A DNA stretch of 64,000 nt from Apoderus coryli (GCA_911728435.2 OU452203.1:22198134-22262133), one strand, 5' to 3'. Positions 34,760-45,560 are shown, counted from the stretch's first letter. The notes: a model not told the origin generated them from the sequence alone. Translations and numbers: made by a program.

Positions 34760-34821
34760 ATTAGTACGTTGTGGATTAACAATTTCTCATGAAACAGCTT
34801 TGGAAGCCAAAACTTCTATGG
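34760..34821 (+). CDS. candidate internal exon
   Basis: A good acceptor (TTTTTGGTTACAG) ends at 34,759 and a consensus donor (GG|GTAAGTA) begins at 34,822, enclosing 62 bp. One of three frames is open and encodes LVRCGLTISHETALEAKTSM plus one base. That frame requires two bases from a preceding exon, so it does not join directly to 27,642-27,696 (which ends with one base over). It is supported only by splice signals and an open frame. Confidence 0.25.
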
Positions 34822-35175
34822 GTAAGTAAATTAATATTCATTATTCATTAGATATCTATTATAAACTCAAAAAAAAAATAGGTATTTTGGTTTATAAGAG
34901 TCTAGATATTAAATTAAACATGGATCAAGAAGTTGCTTTATTCAATGACGATAACTTTGTTTACTTTGTATAGTTGTTGGGTTAAATTTAGTATGCTTTA
35001 GTATCCCGTATGTTTATAATAAATATAAATACACTTTCTTAAAATATAACAATATTTAGACATATGGTAAATCTTACTTATACTCTTTAATACGAGTGTA
35101 TGTAGATGTGGGTTTTGTATAACCATCAAAATGGTAGTTATACGTGTTGTACACGGTGATCTATAAAATATTTCC
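34822..35175. other. AT-rich spacer
   Basis: Nothing is recognised before the MITE. Confidence 0.4.
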
Positions 35176-35654
35176 ATACAGGGTGGTTTTGTCAGGCATT
35201 ATACGTTCGCACCATATGGAAAACTTTTTATTATTAATTTTACGAAGAAAGATTATTGTTTAAAAAAAGTTCTGTATGGCCTTAAACCTCAAATGCAACC
35301 ATCAGATATTAATTTTCTTTAGTCGTATACGCGGTGGCTTAAAAAGTATGAATTTGGCTCAAGAGTAAACTACCTTTATTTTTGGCAATATCGAGAATTG
35401 TTATTAAGAAAAGTTGATCAGAACTAAAAACTACATTCAAATATGCAATTACATCCCATTACATGGAAAACACATTTTTTATCAACCATTTTTTTGGGAC
35501 AAAACTCGTATACAACTAAAAAACTTTGATATCTGATGATTGTATTTTACATTCTAGAACCTGAAGAACTTTTTATGCAGAATAACTTTTTTTCGTAAAA
35601 TCAATAATAAAAAAATTTTCCATATGGTGCGAATTTAAGCAGACACACGTATAA
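35176..35654. mobile_element. MITE with ~150-bp imperfect inverted arms
   Basis: The left arm (about 35,195-35,330: GCACCATATGGAAAA, TTTTACGAAGAAAGATTATT, CATCAGATATTAA) is the imperfect reverse complement of 35,520-35,640. The right end (CAGACACACGTATA) reads, reversed, TATACGTGTGTCTG, matching the terminus of the related half copy at 43,473. No coding capacity. It abuts the mariner-like element at the shared TATA. Confidence 0.75.
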
Positions 35655-36580
35655 AGGGTGTCCCAAAAAACATTCCCCACCCTTCGGGGGTGAAGTCTAC
35701 GACCCAAAATAAGACGAAAATCACGTCAAAATTTCGAAAAATGTTTCCTTATGAAATTATGACCATTTTGAATATTGAAATTAGACAAATCTTTCACTTG
35801 AAATTAATAATTTAAATTTGGTCATCCTTGATAAAAACTTCATGCAAAGAGACAATCTGCATCCTTATCATATAAAGCCCATTCAAGAATTACATCCTGG
35901 GGATACTGAGTTGCGCTTATGATTTTGTAGATTTTTTTTAAATTGCCTGGACGCAAATGAAGCCCATTTTAACCAGCATGGAGTGTTCAATCAGCACAAC
36001 TTGCATTGTTGGAATTACGAAAATCAGCACCAAATTGGAGAATCACATAAGCAAGCACGCTGGAGCTTAAATGTGTGGCTTTGTCTGTTGGGAAATAGGA
36101 TAATAGAACCACAGTTTCTACCTAGGATACCACACACCGAAAACTATGCCAATTTTTGCGATAACAGATTACCAACTCTTCTGGAAGGAGTTCCTTTATT
36201 ACAGCGGCCAAATATTGTATTTCAACATGATCGTGCACCTGCCCGTTATTCTCGAAATGTTTAAGAGATATTAAATCGGCGTTTTCTCAACCATGAATCG
36301 ATCGTGGAGGACTTATTTCTTGGCCTCCTAGGTTCCCAGATCTCAACCCAATAGACTTTTGGCTTTGGGGTTATCTGAAAAATACGGTTTACCGTGTCCT
36401 ACCCAACAGTGACGATGATGTTATTGTTCGCATTTATGGAGCTTTAGCACAAATTACAAACGAAGCAATAGGCTGTGTAGAAAACAATTATTGAATAAAA
36501 TAGTGAGGATTTCGAACACTTTTTGGTCATAGATTCTACCCTCAAAGTGCGTGGGGAATGTTTTTTGGGACACCCTGTAT
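35651..36580 (+). mobile_element. mariner-like element with 30-bp terminal inverted repeats
   Basis: The left end (35,651-35,680) and the reverse complement of the right end (36,551-36,580) match at 29 of 30 positions, sharing GGGTGTCCCAAAAAACATTC. TA lies at both outer borders, as expected for mariner/Tc1 insertion. The 0.93-kb element holds a decayed transposase. Its GGGTGTCCC terminus also occurs at 42,013. Confidence 0.9.
35930..36495 (+). pseudogene. mariner-like transposase remnant
   Basis: In the frame opening at 35,983 are HNLHCWNYENQHQI, LNVWLCLLGNRIIEPQFLPR, LPTLLEGVPLLQ and the second catalytic Asp in FQHDRAPARY (36,229-36,231). Upstream in the same frame ANEAHFNQHGV stands where SDEAHF is expected, so the first catalytic Asp is Asn. 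A stop at 36,262-36,264 and a one-base shift near 36,320 follow. The third Asp is in FPDLNPIDFWLWGYL (36,339-36,341). The N-terminal DNA-binding half is mostly unrecognisable. The D2-D3 spacing, corrected for the shift, equals that of the 45-kb copy. Confidence 0.8.
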
Positions 36581-37650
36581 ATTGCTGAAATTGTATAATT
36601 TCTGATTGTGTTAGTATGGGAGAGAGGCAACTGATTATGTTACCTATATTTTTGAAAATCAAAAAATTTAAATATTATTCTTTATTGGGACCTGTTAAAA
36701 TAAAAAAAACATGAACCAAACTGAACATATTTCGTATTATGATCAACAAAAAAATTAAAAGTCCGTCTCTTACCTATAGGAGGGACAATTTCTTGCTCCT
36801 CCTCTGATTAATAGTGTCAAAATTATACACCCCGTGTATGCAAACATTTTTTTCGTCTACATTTGGTTTTCTTATTTTTTTTGCCTATAGGTAGATTGTT
36901 TAATTTTTTTTTTTCAATTTTGTAAATTCTCCTCTGCTTTTGGCACGTTTTCTCACATTTAAAACAGTTTTCTTTATGGGCGATATATGTAGCATCTTTC
37001 CAGGTGTTTCCTGTTGATCAGCGGGATCTTTTACAACGTTTTTTTAGACATTTTGCTCAATAATGCCTTCTGATCATGCGAATGTCAATTTTCTTTCGTT
37101 TTCAAAATTATTGATCATATATTTGCATATACAAATAAAAGAAAATACCTAGTAGTGAACGAAAATGTTACAAAACCAGAGATTAATATACACAATTAAT
37201 CTTAGCTAAAACTAAATAAAATTTCGTGATCCAATAACACTACTGTATTTTATTCAATCTTACTGCACTCTATTTTATTTTCATTTGGAGCATATTGTAC
37301 CTAGGTAAGTACGTCTACAACGTGAATGGAAAATGTCTTCAATAAATTCAGAAAACGATAGAACTTATATTGAAAATATCAAATACCTACTATAGGTTAT
37401 CTTAATTTCAAAGGCAAATACGTAAGTGAAATTTGTAATTTCATTAACATAATTAAGCTATTTGACTTCTTATTAAAACCAGTAATTAGGTATATCCATT
37501 CTCTATTATAAATATTATCTAGTTGCATTTATATAATACCTATACAGGTCGTTTCGTAAGGAATTGGATATCCTGAGACTGGAGACCGTATAGGTTCATA
37601 TTTCATGACGATTATGCATGCAAATGTTAATAGTTTACGAAATACAGGGT
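36581..37650. other. AT-rich non-coding stretch
   Basis: No gene is recognised. ATACAGGGTGTAAAC at about 37,643 is another copy of the terminus-like word. Confidence 0.45.
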
Positions 37651-37654
37651 GTAA

Positions 37655-38765
37655 ACAACATTGCGGCGTCAGGGGCACTCCTGAGGTGGATTGAGATGTT
37701 TCTTACAAAAAGAATTTTCCAAGTTAGTAGCTAAATTGTCGGTCTTGAGTGGTGTCCCGCAGGGTTCTGTACTGGGGCCATTGCTTTTTCTGGCATATAT
37801 ATCAGACTTAATAAGAACCATCACGTCAAACATATTACTTCTTTGCTGATGACACCAAATTGTTTTGTAACCCACTGCGAGACGATAATGAATTCCAGTT
37901 CGACATTAATGGGGTAGTGTCCTGGTCGGCGGTTTGGTTGATGAACTTGAATTTGGAGAAGTGTCAGGTACTACACATCGGAGCTAATAATCCCAGGACT
38001 TCATCAATGGAAATGCCGTTAAATCTGTAAATCCGCAGAAGGATCTTGGTGTCATAGTAACAGCGGATTTGAAGTGGGAGGCCCATATTTCCGCCACAGT
38101 GAAGAAAGCTAATAGACTGTGGCATCTGATACAGAGAGCTTTCAAATCGAGATCAAACTCTCTAATATTAGAATTGTATAAATCGTATGTCAGACCACTA
38201 TTGGAATATGCCAGCAGCGTTTGGTCCCCCTACTTCATTAAGGATATAGAGGCATTATAAAGGGTTCAGAGGAGATTTACTAAGCTACCTCATGCACTTA
38301 GCCATATACCATATGAGGAGCGATTGAGGCTTTTAAATTTGACATGTCTTTATGATCGACGACAACGAGGCGATCTAATTCAAACATACAAGATACTTAG
38401 TGGCTACTACTCGGTGAATCTCGATGTATTTCATCCTGCTAGAAATCCTAATCTGCGTGGCAATAGTAAGAAACTTGACAAGGAGAGATGTGCTAGACTT
38501 CCTCGGAAGAATTTTATAACAAACAGAGTTGTATATGCATGGAATTCATTACCTGAAGAGGTGATAATGGCGCAAACGATTGACAGCTTTAAGAACAGGC
38601 TGGACAATTTCATGGAGGCCAATGGCGATCAGTTGGTCCACTACTCGCTATAGAAGATTAGTGAGGATGACATCAATATTTCAAAAACCTCAAATTAGGA
38701 ACTGAGCAACAGTTTCATCGGTTTTACCGTTTACTGTTTTACGACTAATAATAATAATAATATTA
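37655..38765 (+). mobile_element. CR1-type LINE, copy A, 5'-truncated
   Basis: This fragment ends in a TAA microsatellite (38,744-38,763). It is nearly identical to 61,915-62,912 but starts about 80 bp further 5'. It contains a 27-bp segment near 38,610-38,640 that copy B lacks. The protein pattern DLGV-x-V-T-A-DLKWEAHI, KANR, RGDLIQTYK is typical of CR1/Rex1-like LINEs. Confidence 0.85.
37669..38653 (+). pseudogene. CR1-type reverse transcriptase, copy A
   Basis: Palm and C-terminal motifs are spread over several frames. LLRWIEMFLTKRIFQVSS is followed by a stop and a shift; SGVPQGSVLGPLLFLAYISD is readable around 37,745-37,810, and a FADD-like stretch at about 37,840. Relative to copy B a 7-bp deletion near 38,000 shifts the frame, and TAA at 38,258-38,260 replaces the Glu codon of ALERVQRR. 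The C-terminal part (RLLNLTCLYDRRQRGDLIQT through NSLPEEVI) is intact and ends at 38,653. Confidence 0.8.
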
Positions 38766-39780
38766 AAAAAATACATTTCAATAAGATTGGACTTTACTGA
38801 CATGATTTGTGTTTCTGCTGCTCAGGATTTTATTGAGGTTGCCTTGATTGCCGTTTTTGATAGGTATGCGTCTTAAGACAGTTTTTTTAAACTGTGAAGG
38901 TTTTTCAACCTCATCAAGCGTTCTAAGTCTTTCAAAACAACCCTCAGAGTGGACAAAATATTTTGAGAACCAATAAAATAGGTACCTACTTAATTTGTTC
39001 TCAAAAGTTGTGTTCCAGACTTTGTAGAAACCCTCGTATAGTTCAAGTAACAATACTAAATTATTATCGTACATAGGCAACTTTTTTTTATTACAATTAT
39101 TAATGAATGCAAAATAAAATAATTAAATATTGAAAAGGTAGGTAATTTGCGCATATTAGACAGTTGGATGCTTATGTAGGACAGTCTGACTTTATTATGT
39201 TATGCGTATATATACTACATCAGGTCTATAAAAATGCCATAAACACCGTCATTCATATAGCAAAATAAAAATTGTATTGAGGTAGGTTAGGTTTATAGTA
39301 GTAAAAGTATAGCATCATTTCATGTGTTTAGGGTTGCTCTGCTCGTTGATCTTGAAATCTTATCGATATCAAAAGTAGGTGATTAGAGGTCATTTAATTA
39401 ACATAATTGTTATTTTAATATTTTTAAATGTTACCGGATTCAGAAAATGACCGCCAACACCAATGAAACTCCTTAGAATTCTATGTCGTATCCAAAAAGT
39501 TGGAAAAACACGAATTTTTGGTGATTTACAAAATTGTCAGTGATACCTATGTTATTGTTTCTTTTAGGGGCTTCTATTTTACAATAAAAAATCACCTAAA
39601 TGTTTAATTTAAACTAAGTTTAATTATTTACAATAATAAAATACAACTAGCCTTCCAAAAAGTTCTTTTTTACTATAGCTAAATTGGTTTATAATTACAC
39701 TACGCTTGTGACTTTTTTCTATGATAATTCTCGAATAAAAATAATCCATTCTTCTTTTACATAATTAGGTACCTATAACT
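38766..39780. other. AT-rich non-coding stretch
   Basis: No gene is recognised. A minus-strand open frame at 38,778-39,080 matches nothing known and has no supporting signals. Confidence 0.4.
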
Positions 39781-39783
39781 AAA

Positions 39784-40020
39784 TTAAATTTCAATATTAA
39801 CAACTGTTTCCGAATCCTCGATTTCACCTGATAATTGTAAACAAACAAAACACACGATAGCATTCCAAGTTGCCGACGTTAATAAACAGATTTTTATTGT
39901 GAGTTTATGGCAATCGTAAAAATTTTTAGTAGCATATAATATACTTACTACAAAAACGTTTAAACACCTCTTTTTACTATAATATCCCTCATAATCATCA
40001 TGATTTTTAGTAGTTTTCAT
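39784..40020 (-). CDS. candidate small gene or 5' exon (minus strand)
   Basis: An ATG at 40,020 opens MKTTKNHDDYEGYYSKKRCLN. A consensus donor (GTA|GTAAGTA, 39,948) and a strong acceptor (GTTTTGTTTGTTTACAATTATCAG, ending 39,828) would define a 121-bp intron. Splicing gives a 44-residue basic peptide ending at a TAA near 39,765, whereas reading through without splicing gives 78 residues ending SETVVNIEI. Neither matches a family I know. A promoter-like island with an X-box and CCAAT lies 0.5 kb upstream on this strand, which is why I list it. Confidence 0.2.
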   Translation of the reverse strand: MKTTKNHDDYEGYYSKKRCLNVFVVSILYATKNFYDCHKLTIKICLLTSATWNAIVCFVCLQLSGEIEDSETVVNIEI

Positions 40021-40299
40021 TCACGTAACGTTCATTCATAAATAACGCATAGGAAAAAAAACGCCTTGTTTTCGGATATTTTTGATCAATTCTTTGATAC
40101 CTATAGGTGCCTAATTAATAATAATGGCATTACGTACCTACTAAAAATATCTCAATGTGCTTGCAGTGTCCTACTTTTTAATCATAGTACCTACCTAAAT
40201 TGATAATGTTACAGAATTAATAAGGAGTAGCTAATAATTATAACAAATATTCCCAATATCTTAAATTAAATGATTCTAAATTTTATATCCATTCAAACA

Positions 40300-40720
40300 T
40301 ACTTCCATAGTTAACTAGCTCCATCTAGACGAATTATTGCACTACAACTCCATGGTAATAATCAATATACCCCCTCTCTGTATCAAACTAAATAACCCAA
40401 TAAATTACCGGGAAGTTACGCCTTAAATTAATGTAGATCAACCATATTTGCTCTCATATCCAATCAAATACAACAAGGCGTTTGAACTCCACCCTAAATC
40501 TGTTATGGCCGACACTATCCTTGCTACGCTATTGGTTTCGTATGCGTTGCTATAGCAACAAAGTGTCACGTAAATCACAGTCGACTATGATGGCTGTACA
40601 AGTGTAACGAATCAGATTCAAATACAGTTGCATGGCCGTCTTGATTTATCTAGTATTTCTTTGTTGGGTTATTTGAATGGTAGATGGCGTTGTTGAGATC
40701 GTAATTGTATAGTTTGGAGC
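40300..40720. promoter_or_regulatory. less AT-rich island, candidate promoter region
   Basis: Base composition changes sharply compared with both sides. It contains a palindromic X-box-like site (40,546-40,559), an ATTGG (CCAAT) box at 40,531-40,535 and further CCAAT-like words near 40,460. No coding frame is convincing. It may be a host promoter serving the minus-strand candidate at 40,020 or a gene not otherwise seen. Confidence 0.35.
40546..40559. promoter_or_regulatory. palindromic X-box-like site
   Basis: GTTGCTATAGCAAC is a perfect 14-bp palindrome fitting the RFX consensus (RYYNYY, short spacer, RRNRAC). X-boxes of this type drive ciliary genes in animals. An inverted CCAAT box lies 10 bp away. 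Confidence 0.45.
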
Positions 40721-42008
40721 TTAGTTGATAGAGGGAGGCTCAGTATAGCCTGTATTTTAGCTGTATTGATTTTATAGGTGTATTAATATTTTTTAGTTGT
40801 AGGTTATTTTTTAGGTTAAAATAAAAAGCAATTTTGAATTTATTATTATTTTTAATTTAAATTTACGGTTAATTATATTACATTTTTAATTTGTTTGAGG
40901 TTATAATTTAAATCGACGTCCAAGAATGCAGATTCTACATTTGTTTAGCAAATAAAAATTCTGAATTATTGAACAGCAAAATAAGATTATTTTAAACTAA
41001 ATTTTTGTTTATTTTTTGAAACTATTGTCTTGTTTTTTTGGGGGGCTGCCCATAACGTTGTTTCGTTCGCCTTTTTGAGATTTCTATTGTTTTTTTTTTG
41101 GACAAGGGGTGTTCTAAGTTTTATTTCGGGTTTTTTAGAGGGTGTTACAACAGGATTTTTTTAATTGAATTCATTCAAAATAATGATCATATAATATGTG
41201 ATATTAGATATATACCTACCTAGTTAATTTATTTTTAAATAATAATGAAAATTATGCGAAAATTCATTTTTTATAACTCTATTGCTTTATTTTAAATATA
41301 AATTTAATCATATTTCTAGAGATATATGAAAAATACTTAAAAATCGTAATTATAATATAGGTAGGTATACCTAATTTTAACAGATTTACTCAAGTCTGGT
41401 GTATTCCGGCCTGATCCACACCAATCGTAGGCTGCGTGGAAAAAAAAACAAGAAATCTTCGATAATCTATTTAAAAATAGTATAAATACATTTAAAACAT
41501 TAAATTAGGATTAAGAATGATTAACTCATGAAAAAAAAACCAAAATAAATAATCAGATAAATTTAGATAAGTATTTAAAACATTTAAAAAAATAATAATA
41601 GGTATTCACGTTTATTATCTTAAAATAATTTCTAATTAATTAAATATTAAATTAATTTTTATAAATAATTTATAATAATATCTATTTGTATTCTACTATA
41701 GAAAATATAAATTAGAATACTAAGTAAATATAGATATTATATAGGCACCATTAAAATCTTTTAACAGATCATAATACCAAAAACAACTTTTTGAAAATAT
41801 CTTCCAACACCCCATTTTTTAAACAAACGTTTTAAAATTTATTAGATATACAGATTTTAGTTTATTTTGAATAGAATATAAAGAGATTTAAGATAAAAAC
41901 ATGGTGTATATAAGTATAGGTAGGTGTAACATAAATATCTAATTTTTTGAAATTTTACTCAAAAACAAAATTGTTTGGTATATTCAGTTTGTTTTAGAAT
42001 ATTGAAAT
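40721..42008. other. AT-rich non-coding stretch
   Basis: No gene is recognised. The patch at 41,385-41,440 is less AT-rich but unassigned. Confidence 0.45.
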
Positions 42009-42290
42009 ATACAGGGTGTCCCGGAATTAACTTAAAATAGTTTAACTGGACATTCTATGCAAGCGAAAATAAGATTTTTTTTTCATATAGGTATGCTTCG
42101 TTGGACTGCAGCAAATATTTTTTAAACTTGTGAATAAATATTCAGAAATACAATAATGATTTGCGTTTTATTGAAGTATCTAAATTTGTCATTTTAACTT
42201 CAACAAATTTGATACTTTAATAAAACGCAAATCATCATTGTATTTCTGCATATTTATTCACAAGTTTAATAAATATTTGCTTAAATCTTA
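42009..42290. mobile_element. MITE-like palindrome with a GGGTGTCCC terminus
   Basis: TACAGGGTGTCCCGG at 42,010 resembles the mariner end at 35,651. Downstream, about 42,108-42,192 is the near-perfect reverse complement of 42,206-42,287 (shared words CAAATATT, AACTTGTGAATAAATAT, AATACAATAATGATTTGCG), forming an ~80-bp stem with a short loop. No coding capacity. Confidence 0.6.
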
Positions 42291-43470
42291 ATTATGAAAA
42301 AACGTAAAAAGAAAAATGTATTTATTACTTTTGTGTTGAATTATATACCTAATATAAACAAAAAGTTTTTTTTTCCACCCTGATTTTGTATTAAATTGTA
42401 AGACCACAATATATTTACATAAATTAGAGACAATTACGCAAATGAGTTAACTACTCTGAAATGTAGGTACCTATACCAGTTCTAAAAATATAAGGAGGTA
42501 CTGAAGATGATTCCTTAGAGAATTGAAACATGTCTGCTGCTATTGTATATTAAAGATAACCTACAGATAATAAACTAAATTTCAGTGGATGAATGACAGT
42601 ATCATTTAAATCATTAAATGGAACACGAACCCAACATCTCCCGATTTGCGGCGACCCTTTTTCACAGATAAGTCAGTGTTAAAATGATCAGTATGATTTT
42701 TTTTTTTAATTTAAAAAAGAGTTTTTAACACTTAAAATGTAGGTAGGTATTTGTGCATCAAAAAATATAACCCAGACGCTGTTTTATATGGTGTTTTATA
42801 ATACCTAATAATCGAAAAGAACATCTGGTTAATACAAAAATAAAACAAAAAAAATATTTAAATAAACTTATAATAATGCTTAAAAATAAAAATTCTAGTT
42901 TAGCTGCGTTGACATTGTCAAGTCTGTTTTCTTATATTTAAATGTACGAATCCATATAGGTAGATGTGTATCATGATGTATTTATTCTGGGACACTGTGT
43001 ATATATAAAATTTAGTGAAATTCTTGAATAATACAAAATCATATAGGTACTATATTTTCTGCTAAAGTTACTTCGAGACCGACCTAACCTCCCTCATTTA
43101 ATCCGCTCAATAACTTCAGATTAATTTACAATAAAATTGTAAAATATCTATCTAAAGTTAAGTGACTTTAATATGCTTGAAATCTACTTAACTATATAAT
43201 TTATACAATAAAATAAAATGAAAATACAGCTTTTTAATGCAAATTTTTGCTACACAAACTTGTTATAAAAAATACATAACTATTAAAATAACCAAACGTA
43301 AAAACCATAATTTAATGACATGCGTATATAATTTGAATACACTTACAATTTAGTTTTATATTTATTTGTGAGATTTGGAATTACATATAGGGTGGACTCA
43401 CGCTTTTGCAGCAGGAATTTTTCTTCAGATTATCGTTTTATAATATTAACAATATTAAGAACGAAATTCT
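42291..43470. other. AT-rich non-coding stretch
   Basis: Nothing recognised. Confidence 0.45.
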
Positions 43471-43472
43471 TA

Positions 43473-43640
43473 TATACAGTGTGTCTACGTAAGTTGGCGG
43501 CATATCTTTTATTATTAATATTACGAAGAAAAGTTATTCTTTATAAAAAGTTCTGCATATGCCCCGAAACCTAAAAAACAACCATCAGATATCACATTTT
43601 ATCAGTTGTATTATACTTACGAGGTTTGTTAAAAATTGTG
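43473..43640 (+). mobile_element. half copy of the 35.2-kb MITE family
   Basis: TATACAGTGTGTCTACG, ATTACGAAGAAAAGTTATTC, TTTATAAAAAGTTCTGCAT and CAACCATCAGATATCA match the arm of the MITE at 35,176-35,654. The opposite arm is not found nearby. Confidence 0.7.
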
Positions 43641-44177
43641 ATGTTTGCTCTATAGGTACAGGGTGAAGATTCCTGAAAACAATTCAAGCATTTTTTGTTA
43701 TTGAACCCATGTTCGCAAATGCTTCGTTATCGAGATACAGGGTGTACAAATTTAGTGGTCAAATTAACTTTTTTGTTCATTTCGCAAAAACTAGCTAACC
43801 GTTTTCGACAAAATTTTACATGCATTTGAGGACAGATAACCTAAAATATTCTGAATTATTTTGGCTTTCATTAACTGTTCATTGGCGTAGATATAGGGGG
43901 CATTTGGATAAATTTTACACATAAATTAATTAAACACAGCTTTGACAAGCTTCATTATTTTAAATTATTACTTTTTTAAAAAGAGCAACTTATAAGCTAC
44001 AAAAAAGTTAAAAGTTGCGTCGATGTTGTGGTTTCTACCAGTTTTATGGAAACCGATACATTGCAAGTTAATGGTAGATTTAAATCAAAATAACGTTTTG
44101 TTACTTAACAACAAATTTTAAGGCCTATCAGTACAATTAAAAATTTCACAATAAAAAAAACTAAATTCGATATTAAA

Positions 44178-44838
44178 ATCTTCTTCTTCTTAAAATGCTG
44201 TACACTTCTAGTGCGTTGGCGACTATCTTATCATAATAAGGGTCCTTGCTTCCGCAGCGCGACAGAGCTCGCCCGTATTGCTAATGCCTGTTCAGTTCTT
44301 GATGTTTCCCAACCAGGACATCTGTTTACGTCCTACTCCTCTCTTCCCTTCAATTTTTCCTTGGAGAATTATCTGTGGTATTTTGTACTTCTCTCCTCGT
44401 AGTATGTGGCCCAGGTATCCAATTTTCCGCTTCTTGATTATGTTGAAAAGTTCTCTTTCGCATCCCGCCCTTCTAAGAACGTCTTCATTTCGAACTCGGT
44501 CTACCCACGATATACGTAGCATCCTTCTTAGACACCACATTTCAAAAGCCTCAAGCTTGTTTATCGACCGGATCTTCAGAGTCCATGTTTCCATTCCATA
44601 TAACAGGATGGACCAGACGTAACACTGCACCATTCTGCATCTTAATTTGAGGGACAATGTCAGGTTGCAAAGAAAGGGTCTTAGGCTTGTGAAAGCTTGC
44701 CTCGCTTGTTGTATGCGACAGCAAATTTCCTGTTCGGGATTCCATTGTTCATTTATGTTGGTTCCAAGGTATTTAAAGTTTTGCACTCGTTCAATAGGTT
44801 GGTCTTCCAAGTTTAACACAGCATTTTGAGGAGCGTTT
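44178..44838 (-). mobile_element. RTE-like LINE 3' end, copy 2
   Basis: It is almost identical to 17,851-18,506 over its whole length and has the same AAG-type tail. It is truncated earlier at its 5' end (44,838), exactly where the transposase remnant at 44,839 begins. Confidence 0.85.
44292..44819 (-). pseudogene. LINE endonuclease-reverse transcriptase, C-terminal fragment
   Basis: The 175 open codons carry the same domain as the 18-kb copy, with conserved motifs YLGTNINEQWNPEQEI, CYVWSILLYGMETW, RRMLRISWVDRVRNEDVL and EGKRGVGRKQMSWLGN. It lacks the catalytic palm. The few differences from copy 1 (M for R, K for M in IIKKRK, G for R in WLGN) indicate a recent common source. Confidence 0.8.
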
Positions 44839-45560
44839 AAAATAAGAAAATTAATAACAACTGTTCAAACTGCCCTCCATTGGCAGTCATGCACATTTTA
44901 CATCTTTCAACTAATGAATTTGTAGCTCTAATAAGGATATTATGATTGTTTTTTATTTTCCTAGCAGCTTCATGAACTATCTCCAGTAGTTGGTTTTCAT
45001 TGGTACACTGTAAACCAATTGTTTCATGTACCCCCATAAAAAGAAGTCGAGCAGATTCAGATCCAGTGATCTTGGAGGCCACTCATTGAAACCTCCCAAA
45101 CCAATCAAATTGTTTCCAAACAGTTGATTTAAAACTTTAGTTACTTGTCTACCACGGTGCGCAGGAGCTCCGTCATATTGATACCACATGTTTTGAACAA
45201 TATTCAGAGGTACATCCTCAATAAATTCGGGCAGGCGGTTGTGTAGGAAAAGAGTGTATTGATTTGAGTTTAAATGCCCATTAATTACGAACAACGGCAA
45301 TAATTTATTGTTAAACATGTCACCCCAAACATTGATACTAAAACGTTCTTGAAAATTTCGCGGCCTAATAGCACGAGGGTTGTTTAAAGACTATAGGTAC
45401 ATATGTTCATTATGGTTTGTATTTATGCCATCTCTCGTAAAAGTTGCTTCATCTGACCAGAGCACTTTCTCTCAAAATCTTTCATCTTCTTGATGCTTAC
45501 CAAGAACCCAATTACAAAATAGTAGGCGCCTTTCACGGTCTCCAGGATGTAGGGCCTGGA
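44839..45560 (-). pseudogene. mariner-like transposase, catalytic half
   Basis: Reading from 45,560 downwards: RRLLFCNWVLGKHQEDERF, then the first catalytic Asp-Glu in WSDEATFTRDG (45,448-45,453), RFSINVWGD, FVINGHLNSNQYTLFLHNRL, the second Asp in YQYDGAPAHRGRQV (45,172-45,174) and the third in PPRSLDLNLLDFFLWGYMK (45,061-45,063). There are 36 residues between the second and third Asp. A frameshift near 45,000 moves the reading to NENQLLEIVHEAARKIKNNH and CMTANGGQFEQLL, a normal-looking end. SLDLN replaces the usual SPDLN. Confidence 0.8.

Noticed and set aside
35528..35545. CTGATGATTG on the plus strand as a hammerhead core
   Set aside because: It is part of the MITE arm and no GAAA strand is positioned after it.
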